In this document: one piece after another, positions 49,516-57,105 of the stretch
How positions within the stretch are numbered: position 1 is the first letter of the stretch
Layout: each line of letters opens with the position of its first letter
Source: an uncultured Clostridia bacterium
GTDB taxonomy: Bacteria; Bacillota; Clostridia; Oscillospirales; Oscillospiraceae
Direction: 5' to 3'
NCBI GenBank assembly: GCA_937890525.1
Contig: CALADI010000048.1
Coordinates: 62,001 to 126,000, forward strand
Length of the DNA stretch: 64,000 nucleotides
Translations under genes and position numbers: made by a program
Notes under the pieces: generated by a model
What the model was told of the DNA's origin: nothing
The model's input: only the letters and a program-made list of their open reading frames with translations
The model's database searches: none

Positions 49516-50466
49516 TCACTTGCCGTTCAGGATAGAACCGGCGTATTCCAGAGCCATCTCGCAGGTGATCTCCCAAGTGCTCCACGCATGGATGCCGCCC
49601 TCGTAGGGGACATATTCCACAGGAGCGACCTTGCCCAGTGCGTCCACGAAGAACTCCACATCAGCAGGGGGCACAGCAGCATCTTCGGTGCCGTGGATCA
49701 CATAGAAATTGACGGGGCTGTTAGTCTCGGCATAGCTGTCCAAGAATGCCAGAGGATGCTCGGCATCCCAAGTCGCCTGATCGAAGTTGTTGAACAGGTG
49801 CAGGCTGGAGCAGACATTGCCCTGGGAGTTCTGCCACACGGCGGGGGACAGCAGCAGGGCGGTGCTGAACATCTCGGGGTACTTCAGAGCGAAGCGGGCA
49901 GCGCCGTAACCGCCCATGGAGATGCCGCCGATCATGCGGCCTTCCTTGGTGGCCAAGGTGTTGTAGTTGGCATCGATAAAGGGGATCAGATCCTGAATGA
50001 TGGCGGTTTCCATTGCAAGACCCGGGCCATCGTAGTAGAAAGAGTTGTAGCCATCGATGAACACCACGATGCATTCGGGCAGCTTGCCCTCACCGATCAG
50101 CTTGTTCAGAATGTCGGGGGTGGAGAAGCGCTCGATCATATTCAGCTGGTGACCGCCTACGCCGTGCATCAGGTAGATCACAGGGTATTGCTGCGTCTTG
50201 TCGTTTTCGTCATAGCTTGCGGGCAGATAGACAGAGTAGTTGCAGTCCATCTTCAGCGCGTCAGAATACCAGAACAGGGTCTTGCGGGTGCCCTCATAGC
50301 CGGGGGCTTCGGTCTCGGCGGGGGTGGTTTCGGTTTCGGCGGGGGCGGTGGTCTCGGTGGCTTGGCTTTCCGCCGGGGCGGTGGTTTCGGCGTTGCCCTG
50401 GGCGGCGCATCCTACGATGCTCGCTGTCAGCAGGCAAGCCAAAATGATTGCGATCAACTTCTTCAT
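49516..50466 (-). CDS. Secreted esterase lipoprotein (esterase D-like alpha/beta hydrolase)
   Basis: A 316-residue lipoprotein with signal KKLIAIILACLLTASIVGC (lipobox IVGC) and a Thr/Ala/Glu/Pro tether. The alpha/beta hydrolase domain shows VIYLMHGVGGH, the nucleophile in GGISMGGYGAARFAL, an Asp in GTEDAAVPPAD, and a His in GGIHAWSTWE. It resembles feruloyl/acetyl-xylan esterases and S-formylglutathione hydrolase-like esterases. It is convergent with yhfW. Its tether and lipid anchor resemble those of the serine hydrolase in the yhf cluster, so a shared envelope function is possible. Confidence 0.88.
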   Translation of the reverse strand: MKKLIAIILACLLTASIVGCAAQGNAETTAPAESQATETTAPAETETTPAETEAPGYEGTRKTLFWYSDALKMDCNYSVYLPASYDENDKTQQYPVIYLMHGVGGHQLNMIERFSTPDILNKLIGEGKLPECIVVFIDGYNSFYYDGPGLAMETAIIQDLIPFIDANYNTLATKEGRMIGGISMGGYGAARFALKYPEMFSTALLLSPAVWQNSQGNVCSSLHLFNNFDQATWDAEHPLAFLDSYAETNSPVNFYVIHGTEDAAVPPADVEFFVDALGKVAPVEYVPYEGGIHAWSTWEITCEMALEYAGSILNGK

Positions 50467-50688
50467 TTTCTCATACTCTCCTTTGTGTACGATAGATTGC
50501 CTTGCAGTGATTATACATTTTTCATAAAACAAAATGTTTCGAAATTTATTTCATGAATCATATATACCAAAGGCTTGGCTCTAGTATAAGCAAAGAAACG
50601 ATAAAGTCAATCTTTTCCGACGAAGATAAAATGTTGTTTCAGACCTTGATGAAAAAGAAGATGAAACCCATCTATTTCAGGAACATTT
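50467..50688. other. AT-rich intergenic stretch
   Basis: This gap is far more AT-rich than the window average. Read on the + strand from 50553, an open frame (SSISKETIKSIFSDEDKML onward) continues into the dapF antisense, with no ribosome binding site. No gene is supported. A TATAAT at 50515-50510 on the minus strand may belong to the esterase promoter. The stretch could be the scar of a lost gene. Confidence 0.4.
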
Positions 50689-51489
50689 TCATGGAAAAAG
50701 CTGGTCATCATCCTCCAGTTCGTATGTGCCGAGGATCTGGGTGGGGCCGGACATCTGGATGCCCGTCAGGCATCCGTCCCGGTGCTCCAGATGAAATTCC
50801 AGCCTGCCGCCGGGATTCTCCACCGCCAGATCACCGCCGGGGAGCTGTCCTTGGTGCCACAGCAGGGCCGCTGCGGCGGCAGATCCGGTGCCGCAGGCCA
50901 AGGTAAAGTCCTCCACCCCTCGTTCGTAGGTCAGAATGCGGATGGTGCGCGGGTCGATCCAATCGTAGTAGTTGATGTTGGCGCCCTTGGGGAAGGCGGT
51001 ATCGTGGCGCAGCAGCGCCATTTCTTGGCGCAGGGACTCCCGCTCCGCCCAGTCCAATCCGGGGCAGTGGCGCACGCCATGGGGCACGCCGGGGCTGCCC
51101 AGCTCCACATAGGCGGTATTCCCCACCCGGCGGGGATCCAGCACCGAGGGCAGATTCAGCGCCACTTGATAGGCTTCCCGGCTCAGCCGGCGGGATCGGA
51201 TCTGCCCGGCGTCGGTCTGGATGGTCATTTCCGGGCCTGCGATGCCGGACTCGTAGGCGAACCGGCTGACGCACCGGCTGCCGTTGCCGCACATCTCCCC
51301 CCGGGAGCCGTCGGAATTGTAAAAATGCAGGCGAAAATCCGCTTCCTGCGCCGCTGTCACCGCCATGAAGCCGTCGGCTCCCGTCTGGGCGCACAGACTT
51401 CTGGCGAGCCGTGGCAGATCCAACTGCCGAGTCCGGGCATCCAGGATCACGAAGTCGTTTCCGGCTCCGCTCATGTGTACAAATTTCAT
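50689..51489 (-). CDS. dapF: Diaminopimelate epimerase
   Basis: DapF interconverts LL- and meso-diaminopimelate for lysine and peptidoglycan. The 266-residue protein starts KFVHMSGAGNDFVILD and has both catalytic cysteines, in GEMCGNGSRC (Cys67) and FTLACGTGS (about 208). Start ATG 51489 follows GAGAGG; a longer frame crosses the mgtE terminator. The C-terminus is acidic (YELEDDDQLF). It is alone, with no lysine genes next to it. Confidence 0.92.
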   Translation of the reverse strand: MKFVHMSGAGNDFVILDARTRQLDLPRLARSLCAQTGADGFMAVTAAQEADFRLHFYNSDGSRGEMCGNGSRCVSRFAYESGIAGPEMTIQTDAGQIRSRRLSREAYQVALNLPSVLDPRRVGNTAYVELGSPGVPHGVRHCPGLDWAERESLRQEMALLRHDTAFPKGANINYYDWIDPRTIRILTYERGVEDFTLACGTGSAAAAALLWHQGQLPGGDLAVENPGGRLEFHLEHRDGCLTGIQMSGPTQILGTYELEDDDQLFP

Positions 51490-51509
51490 AGAAAACCTCT
51501 CGATATGAA

Positions 51510-51542
51510 AAAAGCAAGGCATGGACACCACGCCTTGCTTTT
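51510..51542 (-). terminator. mgtE terminator
   Basis: AAAAGCAAGGC and its complement with an 11-base loop; on the minus strand six T follow the stem, placing the end just before dapF. Confidence 0.85.
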
Positions 51543-51547
51543 GCGTC

Positions 51548-52927
51548 TTACAGACCAAGGATCAGATTGGCGAACATAAAATACACCAGCAGCGAAAGGG
51601 CATCCACGATGGAGGTGATGAAAGGGCTGGCCATCACCGCCGGGTCAAGACGCAGCGCCTGGGCCGCCATGGGCAGCAGAGCACCCACCATCTTTGCCAG
51701 CAGCACCGTCACCGCCAGCGCGCAGCATACCACCAGATCCACCATGATGGTGATATCCTGATTGCCCAGCATCATCCGATCCACCACAAGGATCTTCACG
51801 AAGCAGAATACGGACAGCACCACGCCGCACAGCACGGCGGTGCGGATCTCCTTCCACACCACTCGGAAGGTGTCGCTGAGCTTCAGTTCGCTCAGGCTCA
51901 GGGCGCGGATGATGGAAACCGAGGACTGGCTGCCGCAGTTGCCCCCGGTGCCCATGAGCATGGGGATGAAGGCGGTCAGCGCCACCTGCGCCGACAGGGC
52001 GTCCTCGAAAGAGGTGATGATGAGCCCCGTGAAGGTGGAGGTGATCATCAGCAGCAGGAGCCACGGGATCCGGTTTCTGAACAGTTCAAATACGGAACTT
52101 TTCAGATAGGTCTTTTCCGACGGGGTCATACCTGCCATCAGCTCGATATCCTCGGTGGCCTCGTCCACCATGACATCCATGGCGTCGTCGAAGGTGACGA
52201 TGCCCACCATCCGGTTCTCGGCATCCACCACGGGGATGGCAAGGAAATTGTATTTGTTCAGCATCTGTGCCACTTCCTCCTGGTCGGTGGAGGTGGTGGC
52301 ATAGATCACATTGGTTTCCATCATGTCCACAATGGGCATCTCGTCATCTTCTGCCAGCAGCAGATCCTTCACCGTGACCAAGCCCAGCAGCTTGCGGTTG
52401 CGGTCGATGACATAGCAGGTGTAGATGGTCTCCTTGTCCACACCCTGACGGCGGATCCGCAGGATGGCGGCTTCCACGGTCATATCCGGACGCAGGGAGA
52501 CATACTCCGTGGTCATGATGGATCCGGCGGAGAACTCCTTATAGCGCAGGATCTGGTTGATGGAGTTTCGCATATCCGGGTCAGCCTGCTTCAGGATCCG
52601 CTTGACCACATTGGCGGGCATTTCTTCCACCAGATCGGCGGCGTCGTCCACATACAGTTCGTCCACCACGTCCTTCAGCTCCCGGTCGGAGAAGCCCCGG
52701 ATCAGCAGCTCTTGGGCTTCCGGCTCCATTTCCACAAAGGTCTCCGCCGCCAGTTCCTTGGGAAGCAGCCGGAACAGCAGCGGGATCCGCTGCTCCTGCA
52801 GGCTGTCGAACATGGCGGCAATGTCGATGGGGTTCATGGTCGCCATGATGTCCCGCAGGGTGGCATATTTTTTCTCATCCAGCAGGGTGATAAGCGTTTT
52901 TTCTACGATCTCAAATCGGTCTGCCAT
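51548..52927 (-). CDS. mgtE: MgtE magnesium transporter
   Basis: MgtE is a dimeric Mg2+ channel gated by cytoplasmic Mg2+. The 459-residue protein has the N domain (about 1-125), two CBS domains (SAGSIMTTEYVSLRPDMTVEAA and later VDMMETNVIYATTSTDQEEVAQML), a plug helix, then five membrane helices (about 285-455). The pore region includes FTGLIITSFEDAL and GTGGNCGSQSSV. Start ATG 52927 follows GGGAGGAAG. The upstream leader has a short ORF and an attenuator-like hairpin (see separate entries). Confidence 0.93.
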   Translation of the reverse strand: MADRFEIVEKTLITLLDEKKYATLRDIMATMNPIDIAAMFDSLQEQRIPLLFRLLPKELAAETFVEMEPEAQELLIRGFSDRELKDVVDELYVDDAADLVEEMPANVVKRILKQADPDMRNSINQILRYKEFSAGSIMTTEYVSLRPDMTVEAAILRIRRQGVDKETIYTCYVIDRNRKLLGLVTVKDLLLAEDDEMPIVDMMETNVIYATTSTDQEEVAQMLNKYNFLAIPVVDAENRMVGIVTFDDAMDVMVDEATEDIELMAGMTPSEKTYLKSSVFELFRNRIPWLLLLMITSTFTGLIITSFEDALSAQVALTAFIPMLMGTGGNCGSQSSVSIIRALSLSELKLSDTFRVVWKEIRTAVLCGVVLSVFCFVKILVVDRMMLGNQDITIMVDLVVCCALAVTVLLAKMVGALLPMAAQALRLDPAVMASPFITSIVDALSLLVYFMFANLILGL

Positions 52928-53064
52928 TGGTCTTCCTCCCTCATAAATATCATCGGGCATTCCTCCACGCAGACACGCCGCATCAAACAAAATTGAGGAC
53001 AAACCACAGCAGGTGGTTTGTCTCGCGACGTGCCGGAAGCGCTGGCGTTACTGCCACCATCCAT
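52903..53064 (-). CDS. Leader ORF of mgtE, 53 codons, overlapping the mgtE start
   Basis: ATG 53064 follows GAAGGAGGGAATACC, a ribosome binding site as good as that of mgtE. The frame runs 53 codons, MDGGSNASASGTSRDKPPAV first, then four cysteines, and ends with TAG 25 bases inside mgtE in another frame. It contains the hairpin at 52998-53022. A peptide whose translation is sensitive to Mg2+ is known for enterobacterial mgtA/mgtL; here this is only inference from position, the ribosome binding site and the overlap. Confidence 0.5.
   Translation of the reverse strand: MDGGSNASASGTSRDKPPAVVCPQFCLMRRVCVEECPMIFMREEDQWQTDLRS
52998..53022 (-). promoter_or_regulatory. Attenuator-like hairpin in the mgtE leader
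   Basis: GACAAACCAC-CTGCT-GTGGTTTGTC is a perfect 10-bp stem. On the minus strand it is followed by CTCAATTTTGTTTG, a T-rich tail. It lies between the leader ORF start and the mgtE start, so it could stop transcription unless translation or Mg2+ status alters folding. No M-box sequence was recognised. Confidence 0.55.
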
Positions 53065-53104
53065 GGTATTCCCTCCTTCACACGGAATCGTTTATGCTCT
53101 CTTT

Positions 53105-53133
53105 ATTTTATGCGAATTTGCCCTGTGTGTCAA
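53105..53133 (-). promoter_or_regulatory. mgtE promoter
   Basis: Minus strand TTGACA (53133-53128), 17-base spacer, TAAAAT (53110-53105), about 40 bases before the leader ORF. Confidence 0.8.
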
Positions 53134-53135
53134 CC

Positions 53136-53164
53136 TTGACGAGGGGGATCGCCGGGGATAAAAT
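53136..53164 (+). promoter_or_regulatory. GNAT gene promoter
   Basis: TTGACG (53136-53141), 17-base spacer, TAAAAT (53159-53164). Its -35 is 2 bases from the -35 of mgtE on the other strand. Confidence 0.75.
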
Positions 53165-53203
53165 AGGGATGATACGACCAAAAAGACAAAAGGAGGAAAC
53201 GCC

Positions 53204-53737
53204 ATGTCCATTCGACCGGCGCAGGAGCGGGATGTGCCCCGGATGGGGCAGATCTACGCCCCCTATGTGGAACAGACCACCTATTCATTTGAGGAGATCC
53301 CACCGGATCATGAGATATTTCTGCGCCGCTTTCGGGAGCATACGGACCAGTTCCCCTGGCTGGTGTGGGAGGAGGACGGCGTGGTGCGGGGCTATGCCTA
53401 TGCAGGCGCTCCGTGGGAGCGGGCAGCGTACCGCTGGTGCGCCGAGATCTCCGTCTATCTGGAGCCGGATGCCCATGGCAGAGGGATCGGCCGGGCGCTG
53501 TACCAACGGCTGGAGGAGCTGCTGAAGCGTCAGGGCTACCGGGTGGTGTATGCCCTGGTCACCACGGAGAACCATGGCTCAGCGGCATTTCACGAGGCCA
53601 TGGGCTATACCAAACGCACCACCTTTGAAAACTGCGGATACAAATTCGGGCGGTGGCTGGGTGTGATCTGGTACGAAAAATGGCTCAATCCGCTGACACC
53701 GCCCCTGTCGCCCCCGACCCCTTGGAGGAAGCTTTGA
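53204..53737 (+). CDS. GNAT N-acetyltransferase, phosphinothricin acetyltransferase-like
   Basis: A 177-residue acetyl-CoA-dependent N-acetyltransferase. It begins SIRPAQERDVPRMGQIYAPYVEQTTYSFEE, typical of the PAT/YncA group, and has the acetyl-CoA loop VYLEPDAHGRGIGRALYQRL near 87-107 and VTTENHGSAAFHEAMGY. The group acetylates phosphinothricin, methionine sulfoximine or related amino acids, so a housekeeping detoxification role is likely. The tail (NPLTPPLSPPTPWRKL) is unusual and Pro-rich. AGGAGG precedes the ATG. Confidence 0.85.
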   Translation: MSIRPAQERDVPRMGQIYAPYVEQTTYSFEEIPPDHEIFLRRFREHTDQFPWLVWEEDGVVRGYAYAGAPWERAAYRWCAEISVYLEPDAHGRGIGRALYQRLEELLKRQGYRVVYALVTTENHGSAAFHEAMGYTKRTTFENCGYKFGRWLGVIWYEKWLNPLTPPLSPPTPWRKL

Positions 53738-54033
53738 ATTTACGGGCGGCGGCACCGGGCGAATGGAGCGGGAGTCGGGATTTCTGGCTTCGGGATGGGC
53801 GATTTCTGGATGAATTCCACCGTTTTGTATAAAACATATTGCGTATTCGGAATGAGAAAAATGAAGATATGTGAATTTTGACGAAAAACTTCTGGGGATT
53901 TTAGGGAGTTTGACGCTTTCGCATTGTGCAAAAATGTGCTATGCTATGCGTGGGAACATATCATCGTCCGCAGGGCAGGCAGCACCTGTCCCCTGGGACT
54001 TACATTCAATACAAAAGAGAGGGTGAAGCACCC
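53738..54033. other. Intergenic region before the glycogen cluster
   Basis: No gene is seen. The last 150 bases are AT-rich and should hold the promoter of the glycogen cluster, but no TTGACA/TATAAT pair with 16-18 base spacing stands out. A repeated TGCTATG at about 53937-53949 is a possible -10 region. Confidence 0.35.
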
Positions 54034-55830
54034 ATGGACCAGCAATTCCAGTCCTTTTTGCAGGACTTTCATTGGGGCGTCACCACAGATGTACCGGCCT
54101 TTCTGGGCTGCCACCGGCAAAGCCGGGGCGGACGGGACGGGTTCGTGTTTCGTGTGTGGGCGCCGAATGCCAAATCCATCAGCGTGGTGGGAGAGTTTAA
54201 TTTCTGGAACGGCTCCGACCTGCCTATGGTCAAATACCCATGGGGCGTCTGGGAGTGCTGGTCAGGCTACGCCAAGGAAGGGGACGCCTACAAGTATCTG
54301 GTAGAAGATCACAATGGCGGCACCATTTACAAATCCGATCCTGTGGGCTTCCGGGTCTGCCGGGCGCCGGATACCTCCAGCGTGATCTGCGACCTGTCCG
54401 GCTTCGTCTGGCATGACGGCGGATATCTGGCTGCCCAGGGCAGCCGCATGGTCAAGGACAGCCCCGTGAACATCTACGAGCTGCACCTTGCCTCTTGGCG
54501 GCGCAGGGAGGACGGCTCTCTCTATTCCTATACGGAACTGGCGCCCATGATCGCCGGTTACGCCAAAAACATGGGCTACACCCATGTGGAGCTGATGCCT
54601 TTGGCGGAATACCCCTACGACCCAAGCTGGGGCTATCAGGTCACGGGGTTCTACGCCCCCACCTCCCGGTTTGGCTCGCCCAAAGAGTTTATGATGCTGG
54701 TGGATACCCTCCACCGGGCGGGGGTGGGTGTGATCGTGGATTGGGTGCCCGGCTATTTCCCCAAGGATGCCAGCGCCCTGTATCAGTTCGACGGCACATG
54801 CACCTATGAGCCGGCAGACCCGGAGCGAAACGAAGATGTCTACCGGGGCACCCGGCTGTTCGATTACAGCAAGCCGGAGGTTCGCAATTTCCTGCTCTCC
54901 AATGCTGCGTTCTGGCTGCGGCAGTACCATCTCGACGGCATTCGGGTCAGCGGCGTGGATGCCATGCTCCACCCGGGCGCAATGCCCCCGGGGCAGACAG
55001 ACCCCCATGCGCTGGCTTTCCTGCGGGAGCTGGAGCGGGTGTGCCGGGTACAGCAACAGGCCATCCTCATCACCGAGGGTAGGGATCTGCCCTCTGATGC
55101 GGATGCCGGATTGCATTGGAGCGCAGACTGGACGCAGCAGGCGCTGGCGCTGTGCTGCGGCGGCAGGACACCCGAAGGGGATCTGACCCCGCGGGAGGAC
55201 GCCCCCATCCGGCTGCTGCCCCTGAGCCACGACGAGGTGGTGCAGGGCAAGGGCTCGCTGGTGAGCAAAATGCCCGGGGAATACGACCGGAAATTCGATG
55301 CCCTGCGGATGCTGCTGAGTTTCCAGATGGCGTGCCCGGGGAAGAAGCTGCTGTTTATGGGCGGGGAATTCGCCCAGTTCATCGAGTGGGATGCAGGTCA
55401 GGGTTTGGACTGGATGCTGCTGGGCTTTGACCGGCACCGGCAGATGCAGGCTTTCGTCCGGGATCTGAACCACCTTTACCGCAGAGAGCCCGCCCTGTGG
55501 CGGGACGATGCCGGGGCAATGGAATGGATCTGCCGGGACGAAGGCGCGCTGGCGCTGCGCCGGACCGGGCGGCGGGGGGAGGAGCTGATCTTCTTGATGA
55601 ACCTCTCCGACCAGCCCTTGCAGGATCTTCGCCTAGGGCTGCCCGGATTGGGCCGGTGCCGATGCATCCTGTCCTCGGATGATCCAAAATATGGCGGCAG
55701 CGGCGGCTGCATTCCTCCTGTTCCGGCAAAAAACGAGCCGGCGGGGGAGTATAATAACAGCGGTGATTTCCACATCGGCCCAATGAGCGCCGCATTTTAC
55801 CAATGGCAGCCGGAGTCTCCGGCGGAATAA
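54034..55830 (+). CDS. Branching-enzyme homologue with altered catalytic residue (GlgB-like)
   Basis: A 598-residue protein with the GlgB layout: CBM48-like domain (FVFRVWAPNAKSISVVGEFNFWNG) and a GH13 barrel. In conserved region II GlgB enzymes have RVDAV with the nucleophile Asp; here the codon is AGC and the sequence is GIRVSGVDAML (Ser306). The acid/base Glu is kept (ILITEGRD, Glu348), as is the third Asp (LSHDEVV, Asp400). The usual DWVPAHFPKD is DWVPGYFPKD, with His replaced by Tyr241. It may be inactive as a branching enzyme and act as a carbohydrate-binding or regulatory protein. It heads the glycogen gene cluster. Confidence 0.88.
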   Translation: MDQQFQSFLQDFHWGVTTDVPAFLGCHRQSRGGRDGFVFRVWAPNAKSISVVGEFNFWNGSDLPMVKYPWGVWECWSGYAKEGDAYKYLVEDHNGGTIYKSDPVGFRVCRAPDTSSVICDLSGFVWHDGGYLAAQGSRMVKDSPVNIYELHLASWRRREDGSLYSYTELAPMIAGYAKNMGYTHVELMPLAEYPYDPSWGYQVTGFYAPTSRFGSPKEFMMLVDTLHRAGVGVIVDWVPGYFPKDASALYQFDGTCTYEPADPERNEDVYRGTRLFDYSKPEVRNFLLSNAAFWLRQYHLDGIRVSGVDAMLHPGAMPPGQTDPHALAFLRELERVCRVQQQAILITEGRDLPSDADAGLHWSADWTQQALALCCGGRTPEGDLTPREDAPIRLLPLSHDEVVQGKGSLVSKMPGEYDRKFDALRMLLSFQMACPGKKLLFMGGEFAQFIEWDAGQGLDWMLLGFDRHRQMQAFVRDLNHLYRREPALWRDDAGAMEWICRDEGALALRRTGRRGEELIFLMNLSDQPLQDLRLGLPGLGRCRCILSSDDPKYGGSGGCIPPVPAKNEPAGEYNNSGDFHIGPMSAAFYQWQPESPAE

Positions 55831-55900
55831 CAAGCATTTTATACGGGGGATTCCCGTTAAAAGAGGGAAATGAAAATCGACATACAAAGGAGTTGTGACC

Positions 55901-57091
55901 ATGTACTTCCACAAAAAAAGATGCATTGCCATGCTCCTGGCCGGTGGCCAGGGCAGCAGACTCAAGGTCCTGACAGAAAAGACTGCAAAGCCTGCGGTTC
56001 CGTTTGGCGGCAAATACCGCATCATCGACTTTCCACTGAGCAACTGTGTCAACTCCGGGATCGATACCGTAGGCATCCTGACCCAGTATCAGCCCCTGGA
56101 ATTGAATGAATATATCGGAAACGGTCAGCCCTGGGGGCTGAACAAGACCCACAGCTGCGCCCAGATCCTGCCGCCCTATGAGCGCCACGACAAGAAGAGC
56201 GGATGGTATAAGGGCACCGCCAACGCCATTTACCAGAATCTGGATTTCGTGGATCGGTTCGACCCGGATTATGTGGTGGTGCTCTCCGGCGACCATATCT
56301 ACCGCATGGACTACGCCGCCATGATCGCCTACCACGAGAAGAACGAGGCTTCCTGCACCATCGCCGTGCGGGATGTGTCCATCGAGGAGGCTTCCCGCTT
56401 CGGCATCCTGAACACCAATCCGGACAACTCCATCTATGAATTTGAAGAAAAGCCTGCCAAGCCCAAGTCCACCAATGCGTCCATGGGCATCTATGTGTTC
56501 AACTGGAAGGTGCTGCGGGAGGCGCTGATCAGCGACGAGGAGGACAGCACTTCCTCCAACGACTTCGGCAAGAACATCATCCCCAAGCTGCTGGCGGACG
56601 GTCACAAACTGATGGCCTATACCTTCAACGGCTACTGGAAGGATGTGGGCACCATCGATTCTCTGTGGGAAGCCAACATGGAGCTGCTGGGCAAAGAGCC
56701 GGAATTCGACATCCGCGGGGATGAGAAGTTCAAGATCTACGCCAGAAACAGCGCCCTGCCCTCTTCCTACATCGACCGCAACGCCAAGACCGTCAACAGC
56801 TTCATCGCAGAAGGTTCGGAGGTCTACGGCACCGTGCGCCACAGCATCATCTCCGTAGGCTGCTCCATCGGCGAGGGTGCGATGGTGGAGGATTCGGTGA
56901 TCATGCCCGGCGTGTCCGTTGCCCCCGGCGCCATTGTCCGCCACGCCATCATCGGTGAGGGGACGCAGATCTGCCGCGGAGCCGTTGTGGGCGGCGCCTT
57001 TGCCCCCGGGGAAAAGAAAAAGATCAGCGTGACCCACAAGAATGCCGTGGTGGCGGAGAATACGGTGCTCCTGCCCGGCGAGATGCTTTAA
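55901..57091 (+). CDS. glgC: Glucose-1-phosphate adenylyltransferase, catalytic subunit
   Basis: GlgC makes ADP-glucose from glucose-1-phosphate and ATP, the committed step of bacterial glycogen synthesis. The 396-residue protein has AMLLAGGQGSRLKVLTEKTAKPAVPFGGKYRIIDF at the N-terminus, GTANAIYQNLDF, the catalytic Asp in VVLSGDHIYRMDY (near 135), and EEKPAKPKS. A C-terminal left-handed beta-helix (about 290-390) carries the regulatory contacts. AAAGGAG precedes ATG 55901. It is followed by glgD 14 bases later; in Firmicutes the two form a heterotetramer. Confidence 0.95.
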   Translation: MYFHKKRCIAMLLAGGQGSRLKVLTEKTAKPAVPFGGKYRIIDFPLSNCVNSGIDTVGILTQYQPLELNEYIGNGQPWGLNKTHSCAQILPPYERHDKKSGWYKGTANAIYQNLDFVDRFDPDYVVVLSGDHIYRMDYAAMIAYHEKNEASCTIAVRDVSIEEASRFGILNTNPDNSIYEFEEKPAKPKSTNASMGIYVFNWKVLREALISDEEDSTSSNDFGKNIIPKLLADGHKLMAYTFNGYWKDVGTIDSLWEANMELLGKEPEFDIRGDEKFKIYARNSALPSSYIDRNAKTVNSFIAEGSEVYGTVRHSIISVGCSIGEGAMVEDSVIMPGVSVAPGAIVRHAIIGEGTQICRGAVVGGAFAPGEKKKISVTHKNAVVAENTVLLPGEML

Positions 57092-57105
57092 GGAGGTAGG
57101 CAGAC

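Noticed and set aside
50553..50906. 117-codon + strand frame next to the esterase
   Set aside because: No ribosome binding site, and two thirds of it is antisense to dapF.
52928..53104. M-box (ykoK) riboswitch ahead of mgtE
   Set aside because: The leader lacks the conserved M-box sequence blocks; a leader ORF with hairpin is seen instead.
53926..54033. Longer N-terminus for the GlgB-like protein
   Set aside because: The extra 36 residues have no domain similarity and no ribosome binding site; ATG 54034 follows GAGGGTG.
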